Shown here piece after piece: positions 17,462 to 25,527 of a stretch of DNA of 64,000 bases. Each line of letters opens with the position of its first letter. The stretch's first letter is position 1. The notes under the pieces were generated by a model that worked only from the letters and a program-made list of their open reading frames with translations, searched no databases and had not been told where the DNA came from. The stretch comes from Nocardia carnea (lineage in GTDB: Bacteria; Actinomycetota; Actinomycetes; Mycobacteriales; Mycobacteriaceae): positions 34,013 to 98,012 of the forward strand of contig NZ_JARWOV010000246.1 of NCBI RefSeq assembly GCF_029868855.1. The letters run 5' to 3'. The position numbers and the translations under genes were made by a program.

Positions 17462-17695
17462 CTAATCGGCCGTACTGTCCAATTGCGGTAAACCTTCCAC
17501 CGCCCGCAATTTATCGGCGACCCCGGCCAGGCGGTCCAGCGCCTCGGCCGGTAGCCCGACAGCGGTCTGTACCAATCTCACGAGGGAATCCGGCTCGAGA
17601 CCGCAGATGATCGCGGAGTTCGCAGAGCTCGCGGTCTCGGATGTACAACAATCCACGTCGACGCCGGTATCCGAACTGACATTCTCCGAATCCAC
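17462..17695 (-). CDS. small hypothetical protein with a Cys-Cys motif
   Basis: A 77-aa protein from GTG 17695, supported by AGGAG upstream. The N-terminal third is acidic and Ser/Thr-rich with VDCCTSETASS and ICGLEP; the rest, SLVRLVQTAVGLPAEALDRL and on, is a predicted amphipathic helix. No signal peptide or known domain is seen. It lies between bldC's neighbour (convergent) and the ccsB stop (17916), in a locally AT-richer stretch. A longer frame to 17758 lacks a ribosome binding site. Confidence 0.6.
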   Translation of the reverse strand: MDSENVSSDTGVDVDCCTSETASSANSAIICGLEPDSLVRLVQTAVGLPAEALDRLAGVADKLRAVEGLPQLDSTAD

Positions 17696-17915
17696 TGCCG
17701 CTCTCCTCACTGTTCGACGCGGCTTTATCCGCGTGGTGGAGGGGAAATGACCGTTCACACCCCGATTTTCGCGAGAGCTACCGGGCTGTATGCAATTCAG
17801 CTGTTACCGACGGAACAATAGCAACTCAGCATTGCGGTGGAGTAACGATCATCGCGGCGGAAAAGGCCGTGTCGAATGAAAGCGGTTCGAATCGTTACGG
17901 AGGAAGCGGGCGGAA

Positions 17916-18887
17916 TCAGGTCAGGCCGGAGTAGCTGTGCAAACCCGATACGACCAGATTGATGATGAACAGGTTGAACAGCATCGCCACGAATCCGGCC
18001 ACATTGATCCACGCGGCTTTCGTATCCCGCCAGCCCGACGTCGCGCGGGCATGCAGATACGCGGCATACAGCACCCAGGCGATGAACGAGCACGTTTCCT
18101 TCGGGTCCCAGCCCCAGAACCGGCCCCAGGCCGCCTCGGCCCAGATAGCGCCCAGGATTACGCCCGCCCCGAAGAGCGGGAATCCGATGATCGTGGTCCG
18201 ATAGGCCAGCCGGTCCAGGGTGCGCGCATCGGGTAGCCGACGCGCCACGGCTCCGAGCACATTCCCCGATTCCGCCCCCTCGGGCTGGCGCAGCCGGTAC
18301 AGGAACAGCAGGCTGGCGACACCGGAAACCAGGAACACACCACTGCCGATGCTGACGATCGTGACGTGCAGGGGCAGCCAGAACGAGCGCAGTGCCGGTA
18401 CCACGGGCGCGGCATCGGAGTAGAGCACGGTTCCCGCCAGGAACATCAAGATCAACACCGGTACCAGCAGAAACGCCCACATACCGCGGTAGCGCGGATC
18501 GCGCATGAACACGAGTCCCACCACCGCGGCGGCGGCTGTCGCCATGGACACGAATTCGTACATATTGCCCAGCGGGAAACGGCCGGTCGCGAAACCACGC
18601 AGCACGATCGAGGCGATCTGCAGGCCGACCGCCACGAAGAGCACCGAGAACGCGATATTGCCGAGACGCTCCGACAGCGGCGTCCGCGGCGCCTCGCTGA
18701 CCTTGCCCGGCGTATCGCTGCCCGCCGCCACCCCGCCGGCCGGGACCAGTTCGCGATCGCTCACCTGCCGGGCGCGGGCGGAGGCGTACTGCACGATCAG
18801 CAGCAACAGCACCAGCGCGTACACAACGGTCGCCGTTTCATAGGCGAGGTCGCTGTAGCGTGCGAGAGTGTCGTCTATCGACATCAT
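17916..18887 (-). CDS. ccsB: CcsB (ResC/CcsA-type), system II cytochrome c synthase heme-handling subunit
   Basis: A 323-aa polytopic membrane protein of the CcmC/CcsA family. With ResB it carries heme across the membrane and ligates it to apocytochromes c. About eight helices are visible. The tryptophan-rich heme-binding WWD-type motif appears as WGRFWGWDPKETCSFIAW (about residues 246-263), with conserved histidines in WLPLHVTIVSIG, LYAAYLHARAT and SGLHSYSGL. A cytoplasmic insert rich in Pro/Gly lies after the first helix. Two adjacent ATGs (18887, 18884) could start it. It follows resB after 88 bp in the same operon. Confidence 0.94.
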   Translation of the reverse strand: MMSIDDTLARYSDLAYETATVVYALVLLLLIVQYASARARQVSDRELVPAGGVAAGSDTPGKVSEAPRTPLSERLGNIAFSVLFVAVGLQIASIVLRGFATGRFPLGNMYEFVSMATAAAAVVGLVFMRDPRYRGMWAFLLVPVLILMFLAGTVLYSDAAPVVPALRSFWLPLHVTIVSIGSGVFLVSGVASLLFLYRLRQPEGAESGNVLGAVARRLPDARTLDRLAYRTTIIGFPLFGAGVILGAIWAEAAWGRFWGWDPKETCSFIAWVLYAAYLHARATSGWRDTKAAWINVAGFVAMLFNLFIINLVVSGLHSYSGLT

Positions 18888-18975
18888 TGTTCTCCCGTGT
18901 TCGTACCGCGGTGCCCTGCGGGCACCAGCGCCTTGCCTGCGTGGCGGGGCGCGCCGACTTCTGCTGGGCCCGCGT

Positions 18976-20592
18976 TCAACTGTCGGACGCGTCCAGCAGG
19001 CGCTGCCGCAGGCGGTCGAATTCGCCGCCCCAGCCGGCCTGGTCGGTGCGGGCGAGTCCACCCATCTCTACTACGACGCGTCGTTGGTCCACGGTACCCT
19101 CCGGGGTCACCCGCAGCCAGACCCGCCTCCGGGTTATCAGCAATGAGACCAGCAGACCGGCCATCATCACCACCGCACTGACCAGCACCCACTGCTGGGC
19201 GGGATCGTGCGAGACCTGAATATTCGCGAATTCCTCGGCACCGTCGAACCGGACCTCGGTGCCGTTGGGCAGGGTGGTCGATTCGCCGGGCCGCAGGTTC
19301 ACCCGGGCTTCCTTGGTGAGCCGGCCCTGCCGCACCATCTCCTGGTCCAGCGCGAAGATCGACTGGGGGCGGCCCGTATCCAAGCCGGTGTCCCCTCGAT
19401 AGACGTCCACCGCGACCGCCGGATCCGTCATCGCCGGATACACCGAGGTGAGCAGGGTGCCGTGGAAACTCGCGGTCGGTGCGAACAGGCCTTCGATCGC
19501 GATCTGGTTCTGCCGCCGCTCCGCATCGGTGGCGTACATGCCGCCGGGTGGATCCACGCGCAGCACACCGCTGGACAGAAAGGTGGTCGCATCGCTGGGC
19601 GCCCACTGCACTGTCTCGGTGCGGGTCTCGCCGTTCGGGAATGTCACGGTGAAGGTCGGGGCGTACCCGTGGCCCTGCAGGTAGACCCGGTCGCCGCCGA
19701 CGCGCAGCGGATGGTTGACCTGAATGGTCGTATCCCGCCAGGTATCCGTGGTCAGATCGTCGCCCGCCTGATACGAGATATCGGAGGTGAACATCTCGGC
19801 CTGACCGTTGTCGAGATAGTCGGCCCGGAAATTGTTCACCTTGATACACATCGGGGTCATCCCGGTACCGTCGTTGACATTGCCGGTGCGGAACGAATCG
19901 AAAACCGCCGGCGAGGTGGTGCAGAAACCCGGCCCGCCGTTGGCGATCACGATCACGTTGCCCTCGTAACCGAACAGCCGGCCCACCGCGATGGCCACCA
20001 GCAACGCCACCAGCGCGAGATGGAAGACCAGATTGCCGAGTTCGCGCGTGTAGCCCTTCTCGGCCGACAGCGTCACCTCGCCCTCGCGCTCCCCGGGACG
20101 GATCTCGGTGCGCCAGCCACGTAACCGCGTACGGGCCCGGTCGGCGATCTCCGCGGCGGTACCGTCGACGACCACGCGATGATGATGCGGGAGCCGGGCC
20201 AGATTGCGCGGCACCCGCACCGGCGGGGTGCGCAGGGCGCGGTAGTGGTCCACGGTGCGCGGCAGAATGCAGCCCACCAGCGAGATGAACAACAGCACAT
20301 ACACCGCGGTGAACCAGAAACTGGAGAACACGTCGAACAGTTCGAACCGGTCCATCCACTCTCCGAGGACCGGGCGGTCGGCGATGTATTCGTCGACCTT
20401 CTGCTCGTTCAGGCTCCGCTGCGGCAGCAGCGCACCGGGTATCGCGGCCAGCGCCAGCAGGAACAACAGGACCAGCGCGGTCCGCATACTGGTGAGACCG
20501 CGCCAGGTGTTGCGCAGGAAAGCCCAGGCACGGCCCAACGGGGACTGCCGGGGCGGACTGGGGGTCGCCTCGGGCTGGTCGGTCACGGTCAT
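18976..20592 (-). CDS. resB: ResB, cytochrome c biogenesis protein
   Basis: A 538-aa membrane protein, the partner of CcsB in the heme-delivery complex. Three N-terminal helices are seen: TSMRTALVLLFLLALAAIPG, the YVLLFISLVGCILPR region, and LGNLVFHLALVALLVAIAVG. A large extracytoplasmic beta domain (about 215-450) follows, then a last helix near WVLVSAVVMMAGLLVSLLIT. This is the ResB domain plan. ATG 20592 overlaps the ccdA stop by four bases. A longer open frame to 20898 runs antisense-free over ccdA but is not supported. Confidence 0.94.
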   Translation of the reverse strand: MTVTDQPEATPSPPRQSPLGRAWAFLRNTWRGLTSMRTALVLLFLLALAAIPGALLPQRSLNEQKVDEYIADRPVLGEWMDRFELFDVFSSFWFTAVYVLLFISLVGCILPRTVDHYRALRTPPVRVPRNLARLPHHHRVVVDGTAAEIADRARTRLRGWRTEIRPGEREGEVTLSAEKGYTRELGNLVFHLALVALLVAIAVGRLFGYEGNVIVIANGGPGFCTTSPAVFDSFRTGNVNDGTGMTPMCIKVNNFRADYLDNGQAEMFTSDISYQAGDDLTTDTWRDTTIQVNHPLRVGGDRVYLQGHGYAPTFTVTFPNGETRTETVQWAPSDATTFLSSGVLRVDPPGGMYATDAERRQNQIAIEGLFAPTASFHGTLLTSVYPAMTDPAVAVDVYRGDTGLDTGRPQSIFALDQEMVRQGRLTKEARVNLRPGESTTLPNGTEVRFDGAEEFANIQVSHDPAQQWVLVSAVVMMAGLLVSLLITRRRVWLRVTPEGTVDQRRVVVEMGGLARTDQAGWGGEFDRLRQRLLDASDS

Positions 20593-21473
20593 ATCGGCAA
20601 CGTCACCTCGGCGACGAAACCGTCGCGCACCCAGCCGATGAACAGATCCCACGCCCCGGTCACGAGCGCCACCCCGACCGCGACCAGCAGCAGCCCGCCG
20701 ATCACCTGGATGGTCCGGGTATTGCGCCGCAGCCAGCCCACACCGCGCAGCGCACTCGCCGAACCGAACGCCAGAACCACGAACGGCAAGCCGAGCCCGG
20801 CGCAGTACGCCACGATCAGCGCGACCCCGCGCGCTGCGGTGGTGCCCTCGGTACCTGCGGCCACCGCCATCACACCGGACAACGTGGGGCCCAGGCACGG
20901 TGTCCAGCCGAGCGCGAACACCGCACCGAGCAGTGGAGCACCGGCGATCCCGCCGAGCCGGCGCGGCGCCATCCGGGTATCGCGCTGCAGTGCCGGGATC
21001 AGTCCGATGAACGCCAGGCCCATCACGATAGTGACCACACCGCCGAGCCGCTGTAGCAGCTCACGGTTCACATTCAGCGTTTGGATGAGCCCGAAAACGG
21101 TGGCCGTGGCAAGGACGAACACCACGGTGAAACCGGCGACGAACAACCCGGCCGCCCCCGCGACCCGCAACCGCCCGGTATCAGGCGCGGGACCGGTATC
21201 CCGTTGCGCCGCGGTTTCGATCAGTACCGCCGTCGCACCCGAACCGGCGGCGGCCGCGGCGCGGTCGCGACGGGCCTGCTCGACCGTGACCGGCGGCGCC
21301 TGCGCGCCCACCAGACCGGCCAGATACGACAGGTACCCGGGCACCAACGGCACTACGCACGGCGAGGCGAACGACACCAGGCCGGCCAGCAGGCAGGCGC
21401 CGAGGGCCAGCAGCAGCGGCCCCGTGGCCGCTGTCTGCTGAAATGACTCCCCCACTCCTGCCAGCACAATCAA
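20589..21473 (-). CDS. ccdA: CcdA-type thiol:disulfide interchange membrane protein
   Basis: A 294-aa, six-helix DsbD-family protein that passes electrons from cytoplasmic thioredoxin across the membrane to keep apocytochrome cysteines reduced. The two redox cysteines are in VSFASPCVVPLVPGYLSYL (helix 1, about residue 39) and ALGWTPCLGPTLSGVM (helix 4, about 169). A roughly 50-residue hydrophilic insert rich in Ala lies between. The start is TTG 21473, with GGAG eleven bases upstream, and overlaps the stop of the 83-aa gene (TTGA). Confidence 0.93.
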   Translation of the reverse strand: MIVLAGVGESFQQTAATGPLLLALGACLLAGLVSFASPCVVPLVPGYLSYLAGLVGAQAPPVTVEQARRDRAAAAAGSGATAVLIETAAQRDTGPAPDTGRLRVAGAAGLFVAGFTVVFVLATATVFGLIQTLNVNRELLQRLGGVVTIVMGLAFIGLIPALQRDTRMAPRRLGGIAGAPLLGAVFALGWTPCLGPTLSGVMAVAAGTEGTTAARGVALIVAYCAGLGLPFVVLAFGSASALRGVGWLRRNTRTIQVIGGLLLVAVGVALVTGAWDLFIGWVRDGFVAEVTLPI

Positions 21474-21721
21474 TTCGAAGTACGCTCCGGTTCCGTTTCG
21501 GGATTGTTCGCCCGCCGGTCTCCGGCCCGGCCGCCCGGTGCGGTCGAACCACGCGCACCCGACGGCCGCGAATTCGACACTTTCCGGTCGCTACCGGTGG
21601 TTTCGGCCGGCTGTAGCTCCCAGGAGCCCAGCGACGATTTCACCAGTACCTCGGCACGGACGCCGCGCGGCGGCCGGGTAGCCCCGTACCGGCGTACGCC
21701 TCGAGACCGCAAACTCCTCAT
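21470..21721 (-). CDS. unknown basic 83-aa protein inside the cytochrome c operon
   Basis: An 83-aa frame locked into the operon: its ATG at 21721 overlaps the stop of the TlpA-like gene (ATGA) and its own TGA overlaps the TTG of ccdA (TTGA). That double overlap is the main evidence that it is translated. The protein starts MRSLRSRGVRRYGATRPPRG, has one short hydrophobic/aromatic patch (VLVKSSLGSWELQPAE) and a hydrophilic, Arg/Asn/Glu-rich tail, so it is probably cytoplasmic and mostly disordered. No domain is recognised, and the corresponding mycobacterial operon is not known to have a gene here. It could act mainly as a translational bridge. Confidence 0.65.
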   Translation of the reverse strand: MRSLRSRGVRRYGATRPPRGVRAEVLVKSSLGSWELQPAETTGSDRKVSNSRPSGARGSTAPGGRAGDRRANNPETEPERTSN

Positions 21722-22344
21722 GATGCTCCCTCCGCGGCGATGCGCTGCACCACCGGCATAAGATCCTCGGCGAGTAGAGCGCGCAAGAAAACCGCCGCTA
21801 CCCGATGGTCCCGATCCAGCACCAAAGTGGTGGGAATGACGCTGGTCGGGAAGTTGCCACCGAGCGCCAGCAAGGTGCGCATCGGTGGGTCGTAGATCGA
21901 CGGATAACCGATGTGGTTATCGATGACGAAATCGCGTGCTTTTTCCCGCTGAGAATCGCGGACATTGATCCCGAGGAAAGCGACCCCGAGATCCTTGGTC
22001 TGTTCGTAGACCTGTTCCAGCGCGGGCGCCTCGGCACGGCACGGACCGCACCACTGCCCCCACAAATTGAGCACGACCACCTGTCCGGGGAAATCGTCCA
22101 CCGAAACCTTCTCGTCCTTGTCGGACATCAGTTCCGGCCCGGAAAGGTCGCCGATGGTGCCGCGGGCAGACGGCGGATCGTAGAAGATATCGGTCTGCCC
22201 ACCGGGTGAAACGAATTCGAACGTACCGCCGCCCGTCGCGACCGCGTCGGTCCCGGTCGAACAGGCCGGTACCACCGCGAGACACACCAGCGCCGCGAGC
22301 GCCGGCACCAGCCGGCCCCGGAGCGCCGAGGCGACCCTTTTCAT
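21718..22344 (-). CDS. TlpA/ResA-type thioredoxin-like lipoprotein
   Basis: A 208-aa extracytoplasmic thiol-disulfide oxidoreductase that would reduce apocytochrome c cysteines using electrons from CcdA. A lipoprotein signal peptide ends in the lipobox VPAC (Cys about residue 28). The thioredoxin fold has the active site WGQWCGPCRAEAPALEQVYE (about residues 95-114) and the cis-Pro region in NFPTSVIPTTLVLD. ATG 22344 is used; upstream in-frame codons lack support. The order phosphatase-TlpA-CcdA-ResB-CcsB is as in mycobacteria (Rv0525-Rv0529), apart from the extra 83-aa gene. Confidence 0.92.
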   Translation of the reverse strand: MKRVASALRGRLVPALAALVCLAVVPACSTGTDAVATGGGTFEFVSPGGQTDIFYDPPSARGTIGDLSGPELMSDKDEKVSVDDFPGQVVVLNLWGQWCGPCRAEAPALEQVYEQTKDLGVAFLGINVRDSQREKARDFVIDNHIGYPSIYDPPMRTLLALGGNFPTSVIPTTLVLDRDHRVAAVFLRALLAEDLMPVVQRIAAEGAS

Positions 22345-22375
22345 ATGCCGAACCCGCTCGTGCTGTGTCCATGAC

Positions 22376-22438
22376 GCATGAGCGCGGGCCCTGCGTGGCC
22401 ACGCTCCGCTACCGCCTCCGGGCCTGACGCGCTCATGC
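22376..22438. repeat. long interrupted inverted repeat between phosphatase and TlpA-like genes
   Basis: Perfect 11-bp arms GCATGAGCGCG (22376-22386) and CGCGCTCATGC (22428-22438), extended by GGCC on the left and GGCC on the right with a 3-base bulge, enclosing about 40 bases. The right arm includes the stop codon of the phosphatase gene. It could form a transcript hairpin that partially terminates or stabilises the mRNA within the operon. Confidence 0.5.
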
Positions 22439-23209
22439 GCCGTGCACCGTCGGGTCCGAACCACCGGCAGGCTCGGAGTAGACGATATCGACCAGCGTGT
22501 CACCCCGGTAGACCAGCGACGTCAACGACGCCAGACCGCACTGCCGGCTGCGCGGATCGTGCCAGAGTCGCTGACCCTGCAGGAAGCGGCGCAGCGTCCA
22601 CACCGGGAGCTGATGCGAAACCAGTACCGCTTCCCGACCGGTCGACTCCACCCGCGCCTTGTTCACCGCGGCGAGCATCCGGTGCGCGATCTGCAGATAC
22701 GGTTCGCCCCAGGACGGGGTGAACGGATCACGCAGTTTCCACCAGTGCCGGGGTTTACGCAGTGCGCCGTCACCCACCGAGACCCGCAACCCTTCGAAGG
22801 TGTTACCGGCTTCGATAAGGTTCTCGTCGGTACGCACGGTGAGACCGTGCCGGCCCGCGATCGGTTCCGCGGTCTCCTGCGCGCGCTGCAGCGGGGACGC
22901 GATGACCAGGGCGATATCGTGATCGGCCAGGGCGCGGGCGACCGCACCGGCCTGGGCACGGCCGGTGACCGACAGCCCGAACCCCGGCAGCCGGCCGTAC
23001 AGGATCCCCCGCGGGTTGTGCACTTCGCCGTGGCGCAGAACGTGCACGATGGTTTCCACGGATTCGGCGTCGCCGGCGCCGGACGCGGGCGGCTCGGCGG
23101 CCACCCCGCTCCCGGCCGCGGTGGCAGCGGTCGCGGAGTCGGTACGGTCGGGCGTCTCCGCCGCTTCGGCGGGGCCGGCGGAGAGGCGCTCGGAATCGGA
23201 TCGGCTCAC
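22433..23209 (-). CDS. histidine phosphatase (phosphoglycerate-mutase-like) family protein
   Basis: A 258-aa protein. The first ~50 residues are Ala/Thr/Gly-rich and probably disordered. The histidine-phosphatase core begins VHVLRHGEVHNPRGI (catalytic RHGE, about residues 59-62), with the second-histidine region EAVLVSHQLPVWTLRRFLQG (about 193-212) and the proton donor Glu near NLIEAGNTFEGLR. The family covers small-molecule phosphatases as well as mutases; the substrate is unknown. GTG 23209 overlaps the hemL stop (GTGA), so it is coupled to hemL. The mycobacterial equivalent sits between hemL and the thioredoxin-like gene too. Confidence 0.88.
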   Translation of the reverse strand: MSRSDSERLSAGPAEAAETPDRTDSATAATAAGSGVAAEPPASGAGDAESVETIVHVLRHGEVHNPRGILYGRLPGFGLSVTGRAQAGAVARALADHDIALVIASPLQRAQETAEPIAGRHGLTVRTDENLIEAGNTFEGLRVSVGDGALRKPRHWWKLRDPFTPSWGEPYLQIAHRMLAAVNKARVESTGREAVLVSHQLPVWTLRRFLQGQRLWHDPRSRQCGLASLTSLVYRGDTLVDIVYSEPAGGSDPTVHGA

Positions 23210-24540
23210 GCTGGAGTTCCTTCGGATGTGGCAGCGGCGGCCGCGGCCGCGGCGGCCGGCCGCGCGGGGGGGTTACGATAGAAGGCGTCGTCGTCGAGAG
23301 CCGCGGAGACGAACCAGGCCTCGAAGTTGCTCGGCGGGGCGTACACCCCGCCCTCCAGCAACCCGTGGAAGAAGGCCGGATACCGCCAGGTCTGGCTCGC
23401 CTTGGCGGCGGCATAGTCGAGGACCGGAGTTTCGGCGAAGAACACGCTCACCATATTGCCTGCGAACTGCACCTGATGCGCGACCCCCGCGCCGGTGAGG
23501 GCCTCGGTGAGCAGAATGCCGAGCCGTTCGCTGTTGCGATCCAGGGCCGCATACACCTGTTCGTCGGCGGCGCGCAGCGTGGCCAGCCCGGCGGCCACCG
23601 CCACCGGATTCCCGGACAGGGTGCCGGCCTGGTAGACCGGGCCGAGCGGGGCGAGCCGGTCCATCACCTCGGCCCGGCCGCCGAACGCGGCCGCGGGTAG
23701 CCCGCCGCTCATCACCTTCCCGTAGGTGTAGAGATCGGCGGCCACGGATTCGAGCCCGTACCAGCCGGCACTGCTCACCCGGAACCCGGTCATCACCTCG
23801 TCCATGATGAGCAGCGCACCGTTGTCGGCGGTGAGCCGGCGCAGTCCGGCGTTGAAATCGGGCAGCGGCGCCACCGCGCCCATATTCCCGGCGGCGGCCT
23901 CGGTGATCACGGCGGCGATCTCACCGGGATACTGTTCGAAGGCCGTGCGCACGGTGTCCAGATCGTTGTAGGGCAGCACGATGGTGTCCGCGGCCTGGGC
24001 TCCGGTGACGCCGGGCGAAGTCGGCAGCCCGAACGTCGCGACCCCGGATCCCGCGTCGGCCAGCAGCGCATCGACATGGCCGTGATAGCACCCGGCGAAC
24101 TTGATGATCTTGGCCCGGCCGGTGTAACCGCGAGCCAGGCGCACCGCGCTCATGGTCGCCTCGGTACCGGAGTTCACCAGGCGCACCTTCTGCACCGGAG
24201 CGACCCGTTCCACGATGAGTTCGGCGAGTTCGACCTCGCCGGCCGTCGGCGCACCGAACGACAACCCGTCGCCCGCGACCGCGCGAACCGCCTCCACCAC
24301 CGCGGGATGCGCATGCCCGAGAATCATCGGCCCCCACGAGCACACCAGGTCGACATACTCGTTACCGTCCACATCGACCAGGCGGCATCCGCGGGCGGAG
24401 GAGATGAACCTCGGCGTGCCGCCCACCGAGCCGAAGGCCCGCACCGGGGAATTGACACCACCGGGGACAACCGCTTCGGCTCGCTGGAAAAGCTGACTGG
24501 AGGCCGGCACCGCCGTACCGGCCACGCGCAGAGAACTCAC
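23206..24540 (-). CDS. hemL: HemL, glutamate-1-semialdehyde 2,1-aminomutase
   Basis: PLP enzyme making 5-aminolevulinate from glutamate-1-semialdehyde, after HemA in the C5 heme pathway. 444 aa, as expected. Visible features are VPGGVNSPVRAFGSVGG near the N-terminus, the PLP pocket NSGTEATMSAVRLAR (about residues 120-134), DEVMTGFRVSS (about 243-253) and the lysine loop YTYGKVMSGGLPAAAFGGRA. The C-terminus ends in a Pro/Ala-rich run of about 20 residues (PARPAAAAAAAAATSEG) that is not part of the fold. GTG 24540 has a GGAGG only two bases upstream, so GTG 24525 is a possible alternative. Confidence 0.95.
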   Translation of the reverse strand: MSSLRVAGTAVPASSQLFQRAEAVVPGGVNSPVRAFGSVGGTPRFISSARGCRLVDVDGNEYVDLVCSWGPMILGHAHPAVVEAVRAVAGDGLSFGAPTAGEVELAELIVERVAPVQKVRLVNSGTEATMSAVRLARGYTGRAKIIKFAGCYHGHVDALLADAGSGVATFGLPTSPGVTGAQAADTIVLPYNDLDTVRTAFEQYPGEIAAVITEAAAGNMGAVAPLPDFNAGLRRLTADNGALLIMDEVMTGFRVSSAGWYGLESVAADLYTYGKVMSGGLPAAAFGGRAEVMDRLAPLGPVYQAGTLSGNPVAVAAGLATLRAADEQVYAALDRNSERLGILLTEALTGAGVAHQVQFAGNMVSVFFAETPVLDYAAAKASQTWRYPAFFHGLLEGGVYAPPSNFEAWFVSAALDDDAFYRNPPARPAAAAAAAAATSEGTPA

Positions 24541-24712
24541 GGCCTCCAGTTTGGCAGCCCACCCCCGCGGCGTCGACGACAGGGTGCGCCATAGGTGATC
24601 CACACCGCCGCCCCGACACTTGCCACACCAAATACACCGGTGGTTCGCCCGGAGTGCGTACTGTTCTGTTCCGTCGTAACAACTCCGTGAATCACCGGCC
24701 GGGGAGGTCGTT

Positions 24713-25108
24713 TTGCGAATTGCCATCAGAGGTTCGGCGCTGGCCGCGGTCTCGGTCGCATGTGGTGTCCTGGCGACCGGGTTCGGCGCGGGAACGGCCG
24801 CGGCGGCCGAACCGGTCGTGGACCCGGACAACGCGCGCGCCGGCCTACGGCTCAATCAGGCCGAAACCGCGGCACTGGCCGGTGGCCCGGTACCCGCGCT
24901 GGTCGACCAGGTCGTACCCGCCTCCCGGATCGGCGCCGGCCTGCACAGCGGGACCCGCCTCTACCGGGACGACGACGGCGGCGTGCACGCCTCGTTGCGG
25001 CAGGTGATGCTGGAATCGGTCGACAACGGCGGCTCGGTGATCGTGTTCCTCCACGTTCCGGGCGCGGAGCACGGCCGCGTTTTCGACATCTACCAGCAGT
25101 GGGACTGA
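24713..25108 (+). CDS. small secreted protein of unknown function
   Basis: A 131-aa exported protein. The start TTG 24713 is set by GGGGAGG six bases upstream. It has a cleavable signal peptide (MRIAIRGSALAAVSVACGVL, hydrophobic to about residue 28, cleavage probably after AAAA-E). The ~100-residue mature part is Val/Ala/Asp-rich with a C-terminal beta-rich segment GSVIVFLHVPGAEHGRVFDI ending YQQWD. No family is recognised. The last 26 bp, including the stop, are duplicated in tandem just downstream. It is monocistronic and divergent from hemL across 172 bp. Confidence 0.75.
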   Translation: MRIAIRGSALAAVSVACGVLATGFGAGTAAAAEPVVDPDNARAGLRLNQAETAALAGGPVPALVDQVVPASRIGAGLHSGTRLYRDDDGGVHASLRQVMLESVDNGGSVIVFLHVPGAEHGRVFDIYQQWD

Positions 25109-25139
25109 ACAGGATCTACCAGCGGTGGGACTGAACCGG
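25088..25139. repeat. 26-bp tandem duplication over a stop codon
   Basis: Two adjacent 26-bp copies (25088-25113 and 25114-25139) that differ at two positions. Each encodes IYQ(Q/R)WD followed by TGA. The first is the authentic end of the secreted-protein gene; the second is untranslated in that frame. Confidence 0.85.
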
Positions 25140-25144
25140 CTCGC

Positions 25145-25390
25145 TCAGTCCCGCACCGGGCGCAGCAGCCGGGCAGCGGCGTCGACGGTGGCCAATCCCG
25201 CACCGGTCACCAGCACCCCCGCCAGGAAAAGCCACGGCGCGACGTAGCGGGTCGCGGTGTAGGCCGGATAGTCCCCGGTGGCCGGGAGGTCGATGGTCTG
25301 CAGGCCCTGCGCCCAGCACAGGGCGGCCAACCCGATCGCGAGAACCGCCACCGCGAGATCGACAGCCGGTACGATATGCGAACGGTTCAC
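25145..25390 (-). CDS. small two-span membrane protein
   Basis: An 81-aa protein starting at GTG 25390, with AGGAGA three bases ahead, or at ATG 25402. Two hydrophobic helices are seen, VPAVDLAVAVLAIGLAALCW (about residues 7-26) and LFLAGVLVTGAGLATVDAAA (about 54-73), with a short hydrophilic loop containing DYPAYTATRYV. The tail is ARLLRPVRD. No family is recognised with confidence; genes of this kind occur near hemB in related genomes. It is convergent with the secreted protein, whose duplicated 3' end lies five bases away. Confidence 0.65.
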   Translation of the reverse strand: MNRSHIVPAVDLAVAVLAIGLAALCWAQGLQTIDLPATGDYPAYTATRYVAPWLFLAGVLVTGAGLATVDAAARLLRPVRD

Positions 25391-25527
25391 GGGTCTCCTC
25401 ATCCAGTGCGACTTCTCGATCCCGGGCGGCTCCTCCGTTACCGGAGAATGCCGGCCGGCAGGCTCCCGGGCGTTTCGCGATACCGCCCCGGCTCCACCAC
25501 CGATGCTGCCCGTGTGCGATCCGATAA

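Noticed and set aside
18884..20898. Upstream extensions and alternate frames across resB/ccdA
   Set aside because: The four-base overlap between ccdA stop and ATG 20592 gives a normal ResB; the longer frame runs over ccdA.
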